Source: an uncultured Alphaproteobacteria bacterium
GTDB taxonomy: Bacteria; Pseudomonadota; Alphaproteobacteria; HIMB59; GCA-002718135
DNA length: 37,774 bases
Assembly (NCBI GenBank): GCA_902577945.1
Contig: CACHBB010000010.1
Span: 1-37,774 of the forward strand
Direction of reading: 5' to 3'
How positions within the stretch are numbered: the first letter of the stretch is position 1; each line of letters begins with the position of its first letter. The position numbers were made by a program, and so were the translations under genes. Below are positions 16,825 to 24,144 of the stretch, one piece after another. Below the pieces are notes generated by a model. The model saw only the letters and a list, made by a program, of their open reading frames with translations, made no database searches and was not told the DNA's origin.

Positions 16825-17016
16825 ATGGAAAGCTTAATAAAAATGAAAGAATTAAAAGAAAAAATAAAAGAATTACACATTCTAGCTGAAGATTTTATAA
16901 ATTTTCATCATTCTAAAAAAAATAAAATAGTAAATCTAGAAAATGAAATTGAGAGCCTTAAAAGCAAAATAAATCAATATCTAGACGATCTTGAAAAAGT
17001 ATTAAATCAAAAATAA
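16825..17016 (+). CDS. Small coiled-coil protein, ZauP-like (zapA operon partner)
   Basis: A 63-residue protein that is one long predicted coiled coil (heptads such as LKEKIKELHILAEDF and LENEIESLKSKINQYLDDL). It sits directly upstream of zapA; its stop overlaps the zapA ATG by one base. In Caulobacter the gene before zapA encodes ZauP, a coiled-coil partner that links ZapA to Z-ring focusing. The size, composition and position here agree with that or with the related DUF4164-type small proteins. Sequence alone is too low-complexity to prove homology. The ATG at 16825 has no Shine-Dalgarno; see the promoter entry. Confidence 0.6.
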   Translation: MESLIKMKELKEKIKELHILAEDFINFHHSKKNKIVNLENEIESLKSKINQYLDDLEKVLNQK

Positions 17017-17423
17017 TGCCAGTTTATAAAGCCTTTATTTTGAATAATGAAATTAGTCTTAACTACGAGCCTGATCAAAAAAATCAATTAGTAGAGGCTA
17101 TAAAATCAATAAAAATGAAATTAAGTAATTACGATAATCTTAACGGAAAAATTAGTGATAATAAATTGCTTTGCCTTCTTTCAATAAAATTACAAGCTGA
17201 AATTTTAGAAATTAATAATAATAAAGAAAAAGAAAATCATTTAAATAAAAAAAATAAATCATCTGATAATAAAAATTTAAGTCTTAATAATAAATTATAT
17301 CAATTGCAGGAACAAAATAAATTATTAAAGGAAGAAAATGAATTAGTAAATAATGAATTAAGCAAAATTCAAAATCAAATAGATTTAATAACTCACTTAA
17401 TAAAACAAACTTATGAAGAATAA
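17016..17423 (+). CDS. zapA: Cell division protein ZapA
   Basis: FtsZ-associated protein that promotes Z-ring bundling, 135 residues. The N-terminal head resembles ZapA (a short beta segment, then DQKNQLVEAIKSIKMKL and DNKLLCLLSIKLQAEIL). It is followed by an asparagine/lysine-rich linker (about residues 73-90) and a coiled coil (about 90-130). It overlaps the ZauP-like gene by one base and the folate gene by 11 bp. In many proteobacteria 6S RNA is encoded between zapA and the 5-formyl-THF cyclo-ligase gene; the overlap here leaves no space for it. Confidence 0.8.
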   Translation: MPVYKAFILNNEISLNYEPDQKNQLVEAIKSIKMKLSNYDNLNGKISDNKLLCLLSIKLQAEILEINNNKEKENHLNKKNKSSDNKNLSLNNKLYQLQEQNKLLKEENELVNNELSKIQNQIDLITHLIKQTYEE

Positions 17424-17994
17424 AATATCAGATAAAAAAAAAGAATTTAGAAAAAAACAAATAAATATTAGAAAAAAATTATACTCAGAAGTAATTAATG
17501 TTTTTAATGAAAACTTATTTAAAGAGTTGTTTAAATTAATTGACTTGAAAAATATAAATATTATCTCAAGTTTTATTTCAATAAATTCTGAAATTAATAC
17601 TTTAGAACTAAATAATTATATTATAAAAAAAAACAAAATTTTATGTCTACCAACTGTTGTAAAAAAAGATGAACATCTGGTATTTAAGAGGTTTATAAAT
17701 AATAGTCAAATGATTGAAGGTTTTATGAAAATAAAAGAACCTCCTGTCGATAGTAAAATATTGATACCGGACCTTCTTTTCATTCCATGTTTGGCTTATG
17801 ACCATAGTGGATTTAGATTGGGTTATGGGGGTGGTTATTACGATAGAACTCTTAGTTTTCTAAAAAAAAAGAAAAAACAATTTATTTCAGTAGGTTATGC
17901 ATTTGATGGTCAAAAAGTCTCTGAAGTTCCAAAAGATAAATTTGATATAAAACTTGATTATGTTATTACTGAAAAAAAACTTTATTCTTTCTAA
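17413..17994 (+). CDS. fau: 5-formyltetrahydrofolate cyclo-ligase
   Basis: Converts 5-formyl-THF to 5,10-methenyl-THF with ATP, recycling a dead-end folate, 193 residues. The hallmark is the C-terminal RLGYGGGYYDRTL (about 135-147), preceded by PDLLFIPCLAYD. The N-terminus is lysine-rich, as usual (KKEFRKKQINIRKKL). Its start lies 11 bp inside zapA, and its stop shares a base with the following phosphodiesterase ATG. It complements the folate enzymes at the left end of the window but is in a separate operon. Confidence 0.92.
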   Translation: MKNKISDKKKEFRKKQINIRKKLYSEVINVFNENLFKELFKLIDLKNINIISSFISINSEINTLELNNYIIKKNKILCLPTVVKKDEHLVFKRFINNSQMIEGFMKIKEPPVDSKILIPDLLFIPCLAYDHSGFRLGYGGGYYDRTLSFLKKKKKQFISVGYAFDGQKVSEVPKDKFDIKLDYVITEKKLYSF

Positions 17995-18785
17995 TGAAAA
18001 TTTTTTTTATAGGTGATATTGTCGGTAAAGCTGCTCGAGAAAAAGTAAAGCATTGCATAGCCGATATAAAAAAAAAATATAACCCGGACGTTATTATAGC
18101 AAATGCTGAAAATGCAACCGGTGGATACGGATTATCAAAAAAGGATGCCAACGATTTATTTGCTGCTGGAATTGATGCAATAACTCTAGGAAACCACGCG
18201 TGGGACAAAAGAGAGATGCTAACCTATATTGAAGAATGCCCTAAAATTATTAGAGCAATAAACTACCCATCTGGCGTTCCTGGAAGAGGTTTTTACACAA
18301 TAGAATTATTAAATGGAAAAAAAATAATAATAGTTCAAGTGATGTTGAGGTTATTTATGGGAATGTTTGTAGATGACCCTTTTGAATCAATAAAGAAATT
18401 CCTATTTTCTGAAAAGCTAGGATCTACATGTGATGCAATATTAATTGACTTGCATGGTGAAGCTACATCAGAAAAAAATGCTTTTGCACATTTTGTTGAT
18501 GGTCTTGTATCAGGAGTGCTTGGAACTCATACACACATTCCTACATCTGATCATTCAATTTTACCAAAAGGTACAGCATATCAGACTGATGTGGGAATGA
18601 CTGGTGATTATAATTCAATTATTGGAATGGATATTGCTAACCCCATTCATAGTTTTACTAAGGGGTATAGATTGGAAGGAGGTTTTACCCCAGCAAAAGG
18701 ACCAGTTTCTATTTGTGGAGCTATAATCGATACGGACGATACAACTGGTTTAGCAAAAAGTATAGTGCCAATAAAACACATATAA
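17994..18785 (+). CDS. YmdB-family metallophosphoesterase (TIGR00282-like)
   Basis: A 263-residue metallophosphoesterase of the YmdB type, a family with phosphodiesterase activity on 2',3'-cyclic nucleotides in Bacillus and related proteins. Metal ligands are visible: D8 (FIGDIVG), E39/N40 (NAENATGG), N67-H68 (LGNHAWD), DLHGEATSE near residue 152 and the GTHTHIPTSD segment near 175. The start overlaps the fau stop by one base. Its biological role next to cell-division and folate genes is not known. It is the last gene before a 79-bp spacer, so it likely ends this operon. Confidence 0.88.
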   Translation: MKIFFIGDIVGKAAREKVKHCIADIKKKYNPDVIIANAENATGGYGLSKKDANDLFAAGIDAITLGNHAWDKREMLTYIEECPKIIRAINYPSGVPGRGFYTIELLNGKKIIIVQVMLRLFMGMFVDDPFESIKKFLFSEKLGSTCDAILIDLHGEATSEKNAFAHFVDGLVSGVLGTHTHIPTSDHSILPKGTAYQTDVGMTGDYNSIIGMDIANPIHSFTKGYRLEGGFTPAKGPVSICGAIIDTDDTTGLAKSIVPIKHI

Positions 18786-18864
18786 TTTGCACATATTAGA
18801 CACATTTTAGGTTTAATTATAAGACTTTACTAACAACGATATCATTATTTATAGGTAAATAAAA

Positions 18865-19614
18865 ATGGCTGGACATTCCAAATTTAAAAATATTATGCAT
18901 AGAAAAGGTGCTCAAGATAAAAAGCGAGCAAAAATATTTTCTCGTCTTGGTAGAGAAATCTCAGTAGCAGTTAAAGTGGGTGGAGATGATCCTGAGAGTA
19001 ATATTAGACTGAGGTCAGCTATTGCATCAGCTAAGGGTTTAAATATGCCAAAAGACAATATTGAAAGAGCAATTAAAAAAGGACAAGGAAATGACCCCGA
19101 TAGTAATTATGAAGAAGTAAGGTATGAAGGCTATGGACCAGAAGGTGTAGCAATCATAGTTGAAGCCCTAACAAATAATAAAAACAGGACCGCAGCAGAG
19201 GTTAGATCAATATTTAGTAAATATGGAGGTAATCTTGGAGAAACAGGTAGTGTCAGTTTTGGTTTTGAAAGATTAGGCAATATATCTCTAAATCTTGATT
19301 TAGTAAAAGAGGAAGACCTATTTGACTTTCTAGTTGAAAATGAAACTGATGATTATGAAGTAACAGATAATGAGTATTTAATTTACTGTGATCAGAATAG
19401 ACTCCATAATCTTAATGATAAAATTATTAAAAACTATGGTCAAACAAATTACTCAAATTTAATTTGGAAAAGTAAAAATTCTATAAATATTGACAAGGAA
19501 ACTGCCGATAAATTATTTAAATTGCTTGAAATATTAGAGGATAATGATGATGTACAAGTTGTTTCATCAAATTTTGAAGTTGACGAAGACGTTATGTCAT
19601 CCTTAACATCGTAA
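18865..19614 (+). CDS. yebC: YebC/PmpR family protein
   Basis: A 249-residue YebC/TACO1-family protein, annotated as a transcriptional regulator and now linked with relieving ribosome stalling. It begins MAGHSKFKNIMHRKGAQD, the family hallmark, and contains GYGPEGVAIIVE (about 86-97) and the ALTNNKNRTAAEVR stretch. The 79-bp spacer upstream (18786-18864) shows only a weak promoter-like pair (TAGACA 18797, TATAAG 18818, 15-bp spacing). In most proteobacteria ruvC, ruvA and ruvB follow yebC; here a small nuclease-like gene follows after 13 bp. Confidence 0.94.
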   Translation: MAGHSKFKNIMHRKGAQDKKRAKIFSRLGREISVAVKVGGDDPESNIRLRSAIASAKGLNMPKDNIERAIKKGQGNDPDSNYEEVRYEGYGPEGVAIIVEALTNNKNRTAAEVRSIFSKYGGNLGETGSVSFGFERLGNISLNLDLVKEEDLFDFLVENETDDYEVTDNEYLIYCDQNRLHNLNDKIIKNYGQTNYSNLIWKSKNSINIDKETADKLFKLLEILEDNDDVQVVSSNFEVDEDVMSSLTS

Positions 19615-19627
19615 AGAAAGGATTTAA

Positions 19628-19921
19628 ATGCCAGATAAAGCATGGAAAAAAAGAGAAAGAGATGTTGCCACCTATTTTAATGGGAAAAGAACACCTTTAA
19701 GTGGTGGAAATGGAAAAGTAACACGGGCAGATGTCATACATGATGATTTATTTATAGAGTGTAAATTAAGAGCTAAGCATACTGCTATATCTCTTTGGGA
19801 TGACACAGCTAAGTTAGCAAAAGAAGAAGGTAAAACACCAGTAATCGCTTTATGTGAAAAAAATAGACCAGGTTTCTGGGTAATGGTTCATAGTAGTGAT
19901 TTAGAAAAAATAAAAAAATAA
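19628..19921 (+). CDS. Small PDDEXK (Holliday junction resolvase-like) nuclease
   Basis: A 97-residue protein with the layout of Hjc-type PDDEXK nucleases: E10 in KKRERD, the SGGNGK loop (25-30), D35 in RADV, and the catalytic pair E44-C-K46. A second alpha/beta half follows, with TPVIALCEKNRPGFWVMVHS. Archaeal Hjc uses the same E, S/G loop, D, E-x-K order but is 20-40 residues longer. The function is inferred: a structure-specific DNA endonuclease is likely, the true substrate unknown. The gene has a good ribosome binding site (AAAGGA at 19617-19622), and ends 3 bp before tolQ. It occupies the slot where ruvCAB normally lies between yebC and the tol genes. Confidence 0.7.
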   Translation: MPDKAWKKRERDVATYFNGKRTPLSGGNGKVTRADVIHDDLFIECKLRAKHTAISLWDDTAKLAKEEGKTPVIALCEKNRPGFWVMVHSSDLEKIKK

Positions 19922-19924
19922 ATT

Positions 19925-20635
19925 ATGGAAGAAATAAATAACTTAGATATTATAAACGAGTCACCAGATTTTTCAATGTTTGGTTTGTTTATGCAGGCTG
20001 ACATTGTAGTTAAATCTGTAATAATCATTTTAATCCTAGCATCAATATATTCTTGGAGTGTAATAGTTTCAAAAATTTTAAGAATGAGACAGCTCAAAAA
20101 ACTTGAAAAAGAATTTGAAGAAATATTCTGGTCAGGAAATTCTTTCGAGGATTTATATGAAACACTAAATTTTAATAAAATAGATCCCAAGTCAAAAATA
20201 TTCTGTGCGGCTATACTAGAGTGGAAAAAAAGCAAATCTCAACATGATGAAAAATTAGATCTAAATTCTCTAAAAGACAGAATGCAAAGATCAATGTCTG
20301 TTATTTTCAATAAAGAGAGTGAAAATGTTGAAAAAAATTTAACTTTTCTTGCTACCGCTGGATCTACAGCCCCTTTTATAGGGCTATTTGGAACAGTATG
20401 GGGAATAATGAATAGTTTTAAATCAATTGCTATAGCTCAGAATACTAATTTAGCTGTCGTTGCTCCTGGAATTGCAGAGGCTTTATTCGCTACAGCCCTA
20501 GGATTATTTGTAGCTATACCAGCTGTTATTGCATACAATAAAATTTCAAACGATATTTCAAAGTATTTTATTTCCTTAGAGACGTTTATGGACGAATTTA
20601 CAACTATATTTTTTAGACAACTAGAGAAGAAATAA
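19925..20635 (+). CDS. tolQ: Tol-Pal system proton channel subunit TolQ
   Basis: Inner-membrane protein of the TolQ/ExbB/MotA family, 236 residues. It has one N-terminal membrane segment (about 28-48), a cytoplasmic loop, and two further segments: TAGSTAPFIGLFGTVWGIM (about 145-163) and AVVAPGIAEALFATALGLFVAIP (about 176-198). These contain the family-typical GLFGTVWG and APGIAEAL motifs. With TolR it converts proton motive force into movement of TolA. The gene is first of tolQRAB, with the usual ybgC thioesterase gene absent upstream, and 1 bp precedes tolR. Confidence 0.95.
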   Translation: MEEINNLDIINESPDFSMFGLFMQADIVVKSVIIILILASIYSWSVIVSKILRMRQLKKLEKEFEEIFWSGNSFEDLYETLNFNKIDPKSKIFCAAILEWKKSKSQHDEKLDLNSLKDRMQRSMSVIFNKESENVEKNLTFLATAGSTAPFIGLFGTVWGIMNSFKSIAIAQNTNLAVVAPGIAEALFATALGLFVAIPAVIAYNKISNDISKYFISLETFMDEFTTIFFRQLEKK

Positions 20636-20636
20636 A

Positions 20637-21062
20637 TTGATTAACTTAAATAATTCTGGAAAAACTAGAAGAAGAAAATATTCACAAATGAGTGAAATAA
20701 ATGTTACGCCATTTGTAGATGTCATGCTTGTTTTACTGATAGTTTTTATGGTCACCGCCCCTCTTCTAACAGTGGGAATACCAGTTGATTTACCAAAGGT
20801 TAAGGCAAGCGCACTTACTGATCAAAAAGATCCTATAGAAATTACTGTTAATTTAGAAGGTGAAGTTTACATTGGAGAATCTCTTGTTGAAGTAGAAAAT
20901 TTAATACCGAGGATTAATGCTATTACTGAACGAAACACAGAAGCAAGAATATATATAAGAGGTGATAGAGTAGTAGCTTACGGAAGAATTTTAGAAATAA
21001 TGTCAATAATAAACTCAGCTGGCTATATAAAAGTTGCATTAATTACTCAAAATATAAAATAG
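20637..21062 (+). CDS. tolR: Tol-Pal system protein TolR
   Basis: TolR/ExbD-family partner of TolQ, 141 residues. I accept the TTG start at 20637, one base after tolQ: it places the channel aspartate of TPFVDVMLVLLIVFMV at residue 28, close to Asp23 of E. coli TolR. The next in-frame ATG (codon 18) would remove the cytoplasmic N-terminus. One membrane segment (about 26-45) is followed by a periplasmic domain ending in GYIKVALITQ. It ends 2 bp before tolA. Confidence 0.94.
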   Translation: MINLNNSGKTRRRKYSQMSEINVTPFVDVMLVLLIVFMVTAPLLTVGIPVDLPKVKASALTDQKDPIEITVNLEGEVYIGESLVEVENLIPRINAITERNTEARIYIRGDRVVAYGRILEIMSIINSAGYIKVALITQNIK

Positions 21063-21064
21063 CA

Positions 21065-22123
21065 ATGGAGAGAATTAATTATAATTCTTTTAAATTTTTG
21101 GAATTTATTGATAAACTTAATCCTCAAAATTCTGGTCTTTTATTTTCAGCATTTCTCCATTTAATTATTTTACTTTTCGCAGTTGGTCTACCAAACTTTT
21201 TTGGACCTAAGGATGTATTTGTTCCAAACATTATTCCAATTGAGATTTTGAATGTATCAGAAAAAACAAATGTTGAAAAATCTAAGACTGAAAATCAAGA
21301 AAATATGAAGACAAACTTTAAACAAAAAAAGTTTAATTCTTCTGATAATACTGAAGTTCAAAAAAAATTTGAAGTAACTGAAAAAATTAAATCAATAGAT
21401 GAAAATAGAAAAAATAATACAATAATAAGCGAAAATAATAGCATACAAATTCAACAAAAAAAAGAGATTAAGATTGAACAAAAAGAAATAGCTGAAATTA
21501 AAACTAAAGTGGAAACCTTAAAAACAAATACGATTAAACCAAAACTTAAACCCAAGCCAAAAAAAATAGAAACTGTAAAAAATAACTCTGATCTATTAGC
21601 GGAGCCTATTATTAAAAACGAAAATAAAATCAGTAATAATAAAATTTCTACCAAGCCAAGGCCAAAACCTGAAGAGGATTTTAGTATTGCTTCAATGTTA
21701 AAAGATTTAAGAAATGATAAGTCTAATAATGTTGTTGAAGACGATATAAATGAGGAACAAAGTAATCAATTGGGAGAAAAAGAACAGAACGACAATATGA
21801 TACTATCAATTTCAGAAATAGATCTTTTACGTCAACAATTATCATCGTGTTGGAATGCACCAGCTGGGGCAGTAATTAACATTGGAGATAAAGTTACAAT
21901 ATCAGCAAAAGTGAGAAAAAATATGCAAGTTTTAGAGAATTCTGTTCGTATTCTTGACACAAATATATCTAAAAGTAATCCTTTTTATGGACCTATAACA
22001 GACAGTGCAATGCGAACACTCTTGAATCCTGAATGTATGCCACTTAAATTACCTAAAGATAAATATAAATTATGGAAAAATCTTACAATTACTTTTGATT
22101 ACAGTATTATGAAAGGATATTAA
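21065..22123 (+). CDS. tolA: Tol-Pal system protein TolA
   Basis: Energy-transmitting protein that spans the periplasm, 352 residues. It has an N-terminal membrane anchor (about 24-42), then a long lysine/glutamate/asparagine-rich region (about 60-240) of low complexity. The C-terminal domain begins near DLLRQQLSSCWNAPAG (about 257) and carries the CWN...C pair seen in alphaproteobacterial TolA/TonB-like domains. The middle region has proline/lysine repeats such as KPKLKPKPKK. It ends by sharing one base with the tolB ATG. Identity rests on architecture and operon position, since the rod region evolves fast. Confidence 0.88.
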   Translation: MERINYNSFKFLEFIDKLNPQNSGLLFSAFLHLIILLFAVGLPNFFGPKDVFVPNIIPIEILNVSEKTNVEKSKTENQENMKTNFKQKKFNSSDNTEVQKKFEVTEKIKSIDENRKNNTIISENNSIQIQQKKEIKIEQKEIAEIKTKVETLKTNTIKPKLKPKPKKIETVKNNSDLLAEPIIKNENKISNNKISTKPRPKPEEDFSIASMLKDLRNDKSNNVVEDDINEEQSNQLGEKEQNDNMILSISEIDLLRQQLSSCWNAPAGAVINIGDKVTISAKVRKNMQVLENSVRILDTNISKSNPFYGPITDSAMRTLLNPECMPLKLPKDKYKLWKNLTITFDYSIMKGY

Positions 22124-23439
22124 TGTTAAAGTACTTAGTTTTCATATTATTTATATTTTCTTCTACAAAAATTTTTTCATTAGAGGTTACTTTAACTCAA
22201 GGAAGTATCAAGCCAACACCAATTGCAATCACGAATTTATATTCAAATAAGGAAAATTTTGAAAAGATTGGTAAAAATATCTCAAGTGTGATCTCTGATG
22301 ATCTCGAAAGATCTGGACTTTTTATACCTCTAGATAAAAAAGCATTTATTCAGACTAATAAATCGTTATCTGACCAACCTCGTTTTGAAGATTGGAAGGT
22401 TATAAAAGCACAGCATTTAGTATCAGGAGTAATAAATGGTTCAAATGGCAAAATTTCTGTCGAATTTAGACTTTATGATGTTTTTCAACAAAAACAATTA
22501 GTTGCTAAAAAATATGAAACAAACGAAAAAAATTGGAGAAGAGTTGCACATATTATTGCTGATTCAGTTTTTAAAAATATAACTGGCGAAGGTGGTTATT
22601 TCGATACAAGAATAGTCTATGTTGCTGAGACCGGACCTAAAGAAAATAAACAAAAAAGATTAGCAATTATGGATCAAGATCAGTCCAATCATAGATTTTT
22701 AACTGATGGATCGTATTTAGTTTTAACTCCTAGATTTTCACCTAACTCTCAAAAAATTACATACATGTCATATATAAACAGAAACAGTCCAAGAGTTTAT
22801 ATTTTTGATATTGAAACAGGAAAACAAGAAATTGTGGGTGAGTTTCCAGGTATGACATTTGCTCCTCGTTTTTCACCTGATGGTAACCAGATAATTATGT
22901 CATATACTGATCCTAATGTTGGTAATTCAGAAATATATATTCTTGATCTTAAAACAAGAATATCAAAAAGAGTTACAAACAATTCTTCTATAGATGTATC
23001 AGCAAGTTTTTCTCCTGACGGTAGTAAAATTGTTTTTAATTCTGATAGAAGTGGGAGAAGGCATTTGTATGTAACAGATGTAAATGGTAAAAATGTTAGA
23101 AGGATAAGTAGAGAAGCAGGTAGCTATTATACACCTGTTTGGTCTCCAAGAGGTGATATGATTGCATTTACCAAGCAAGAGGGTGGTCAATTTTACATAG
23201 GCGTTATGGAAATTGATGGCTCTAACGAAAGAATGATAGCTAAATCATTTCATGTTGAGGGACCTACTTGGGCACCAAATGGAAGATTCCTTATGTATTT
23301 CAAGGAGGAAAGAACTGCAGAAGATGGTTCTGGAGGTGAATCTAGTCTTTATTCAATAGATTTAACTGGATATAACGAAAGAAAAGTAATAACCCCATTA
23401 GGTGGTTCAGACCCAGCATGGTCGCCATTAATGCACTAA
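22123..23439 (+). CDS. tolB: Tol-Pal system beta-propeller protein TolB
   Basis: Periplasmic protein that binds Pal and TolA, 438 residues. It has a Sec signal peptide (residues 1-19, ending ...TKIFS), an N-terminal alpha/beta domain, and then a six-bladed propeller with repeated FSPDGxxI / WSPxGD motifs: PRFSPNSQKI, PRFSPDGNQI, ASFSPDGSKI, WSPRGDMI, WAPNGRFL and PAWSPLM. All six repeats are visible. It starts on the tolA stop. A 112-bp spacer follows, so pal may have its own promoter. Confidence 0.96.
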   Translation: MLKYLVFILFIFSSTKIFSLEVTLTQGSIKPTPIAITNLYSNKENFEKIGKNISSVISDDLERSGLFIPLDKKAFIQTNKSLSDQPRFEDWKVIKAQHLVSGVINGSNGKISVEFRLYDVFQQKQLVAKKYETNEKNWRRVAHIIADSVFKNITGEGGYFDTRIVYVAETGPKENKQKRLAIMDQDQSNHRFLTDGSYLVLTPRFSPNSQKITYMSYINRNSPRVYIFDIETGKQEIVGEFPGMTFAPRFSPDGNQIIMSYTDPNVGNSEIYILDLKTRISKRVTNNSSIDVSASFSPDGSKIVFNSDRSGRRHLYVTDVNGKNVRRISREAGSYYTPVWSPRGDMIAFTKQEGGQFYIGVMEIDGSNERMIAKSFHVEGPTWAPNGRFLMYFKEERTAEDGSGGESSLYSIDLTGYNERKVITPLGGSDPAWSPLMH

Positions 23440-23496
23440 TTTGACTAAAAAAAGAAAAAAATATAGGAAATATTTTTAAAAATGTTAAGAAACCAG

Positions 23497-23541
23497 TATA
23501 ATTTATATTAGGGGTATTGTATTAATTAAGTATCAAGGGAG
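23497..23541 (+). promoter_or_regulatory. Possible pal promoter -10 and ribosome binding site
   Basis: Within the tolB-pal spacer, a perfect TATAAT is at 23497-23502 but no good -35 lies 16-18 bp upstream. A strong Shine-Dalgarno, AAGGGAG (23535-23541), precedes the pal ATG by 10 nt. Extra transcription and strong translation of pal would fit its abundance as a lipoprotein. The -10 alone is weak evidence in such AT-rich DNA. Confidence 0.4.
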
Positions 23542-23551
23542 CAAATTTAAT

Positions 23552-24070
23552 ATGTTTTACAAGTTTTTAATTTCAGCTTTTTTAGTTTTATTCGTTGCTG
23601 CTTGTGCAACTAAACCTAAAGATTCAGCCGACTCATCAGGATCAGGATCAGCGTCTTCAGACAGTTCTCTTGAAGAGGGAACTCTAACAGAGACAGCTGG
23701 TAGTGGAATTGTTTCTGGATCTCAAGAAGATTTAATTGTTAATGTAGGTGATAGAGTATTCTTTGGCTACGACAGTGCAGAATTAGATTCAGATGCATTA
23801 GAATTACTTCAAGATCAAGTTGCATGGCTTAAACAAAATAGCGATGTATCTGTCACAATTGAGGGACATTGTGATGAAAGAGGAACTAGGGAATATAACT
23901 TGGCTTTAGGGGAAAAAAGAGCACAATCAGTAAAAAATTATCTTATTGGGCTTGGTATAAACCCTGATAGAGTTTCAACTATAAGCTATGGTAAGGAAAG
24001 ACCTGCAGTTGTTGGGTCAAACGATGGTGCATGGGCACAAAACAGAAGATCAGTTACTATAGTTAATTAA
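23552..24070 (+). CDS. pal: Peptidoglycan-associated lipoprotein Pal
   Basis: Outer-membrane lipoprotein anchored to peptidoglycan, 172 residues. It has a lipoprotein signal with lipobox FVAAC and acylated Cys18, then a Ser/Gly/Asp-rich linker (about 22-60). The OmpA-like domain contains FFGYDSAELDSDA (about 70-82) and TIEGHCDERGTREYNLALGE (about 109-128). The peptidoglycan-binding D and R of the NxxLGExRA...R region are visible, and the end is NRRSVTIV. Translation is favoured by a strong Shine-Dalgarno. The gene is followed by a strong hairpin. Confidence 0.97.
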   Translation: MFYKFLISAFLVLFVAACATKPKDSADSSGSGSASSDSSLEEGTLTETAGSGIVSGSQEDLIVNVGDRVFFGYDSAELDSDALELLQDQVAWLKQNSDVSVTIEGHCDERGTREYNLALGEKRAQSVKNYLIGLGINPDRVSTISYGKERPAVVGSNDGAWAQNRRSVTIVN

Positions 24071-24085
24071 TTTATCATTTTACTT

Positions 24086-24110
24086 TGGCGTTATTTTTTA
24101 AATAACGCCA
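24086..24110 (+). terminator. Perfect hairpin between pal and cpoB
   Basis: An 11-bp perfect inverted repeat: TGGCGTTATTT (24086-24096), loop TTT, then AAATAACGCCA (24100-24110). It is the strongest hairpin I found in an intergenic region here, with five G-C pairs clustered at the stem base. The trailing sequence TAATTAAATCTC has no clean U-tract. It may be a weak terminator or a 3' stabiliser that raises pal mRNA over cpoB mRNA. Confidence 0.5.
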
Positions 24111-24144
24111 TAATTAAATCTCAATTCAAGATTAAGATTTTATT

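Noticed and set aside
16825-17423. Two small coiled-coil genes as a novel module
   Set aside because: Position after divergent tkt and before the folate cyclo-ligase, plus the ZapA-like head domain of the second, identify them as the known ZauP/ZapA type pair.
21300-21700. Lysine/proline-rich repetitive stretch as a DNA repeat element
   Set aside because: It is the low-complexity rod region of TolA; no exact tandem DNA unit is repeated.
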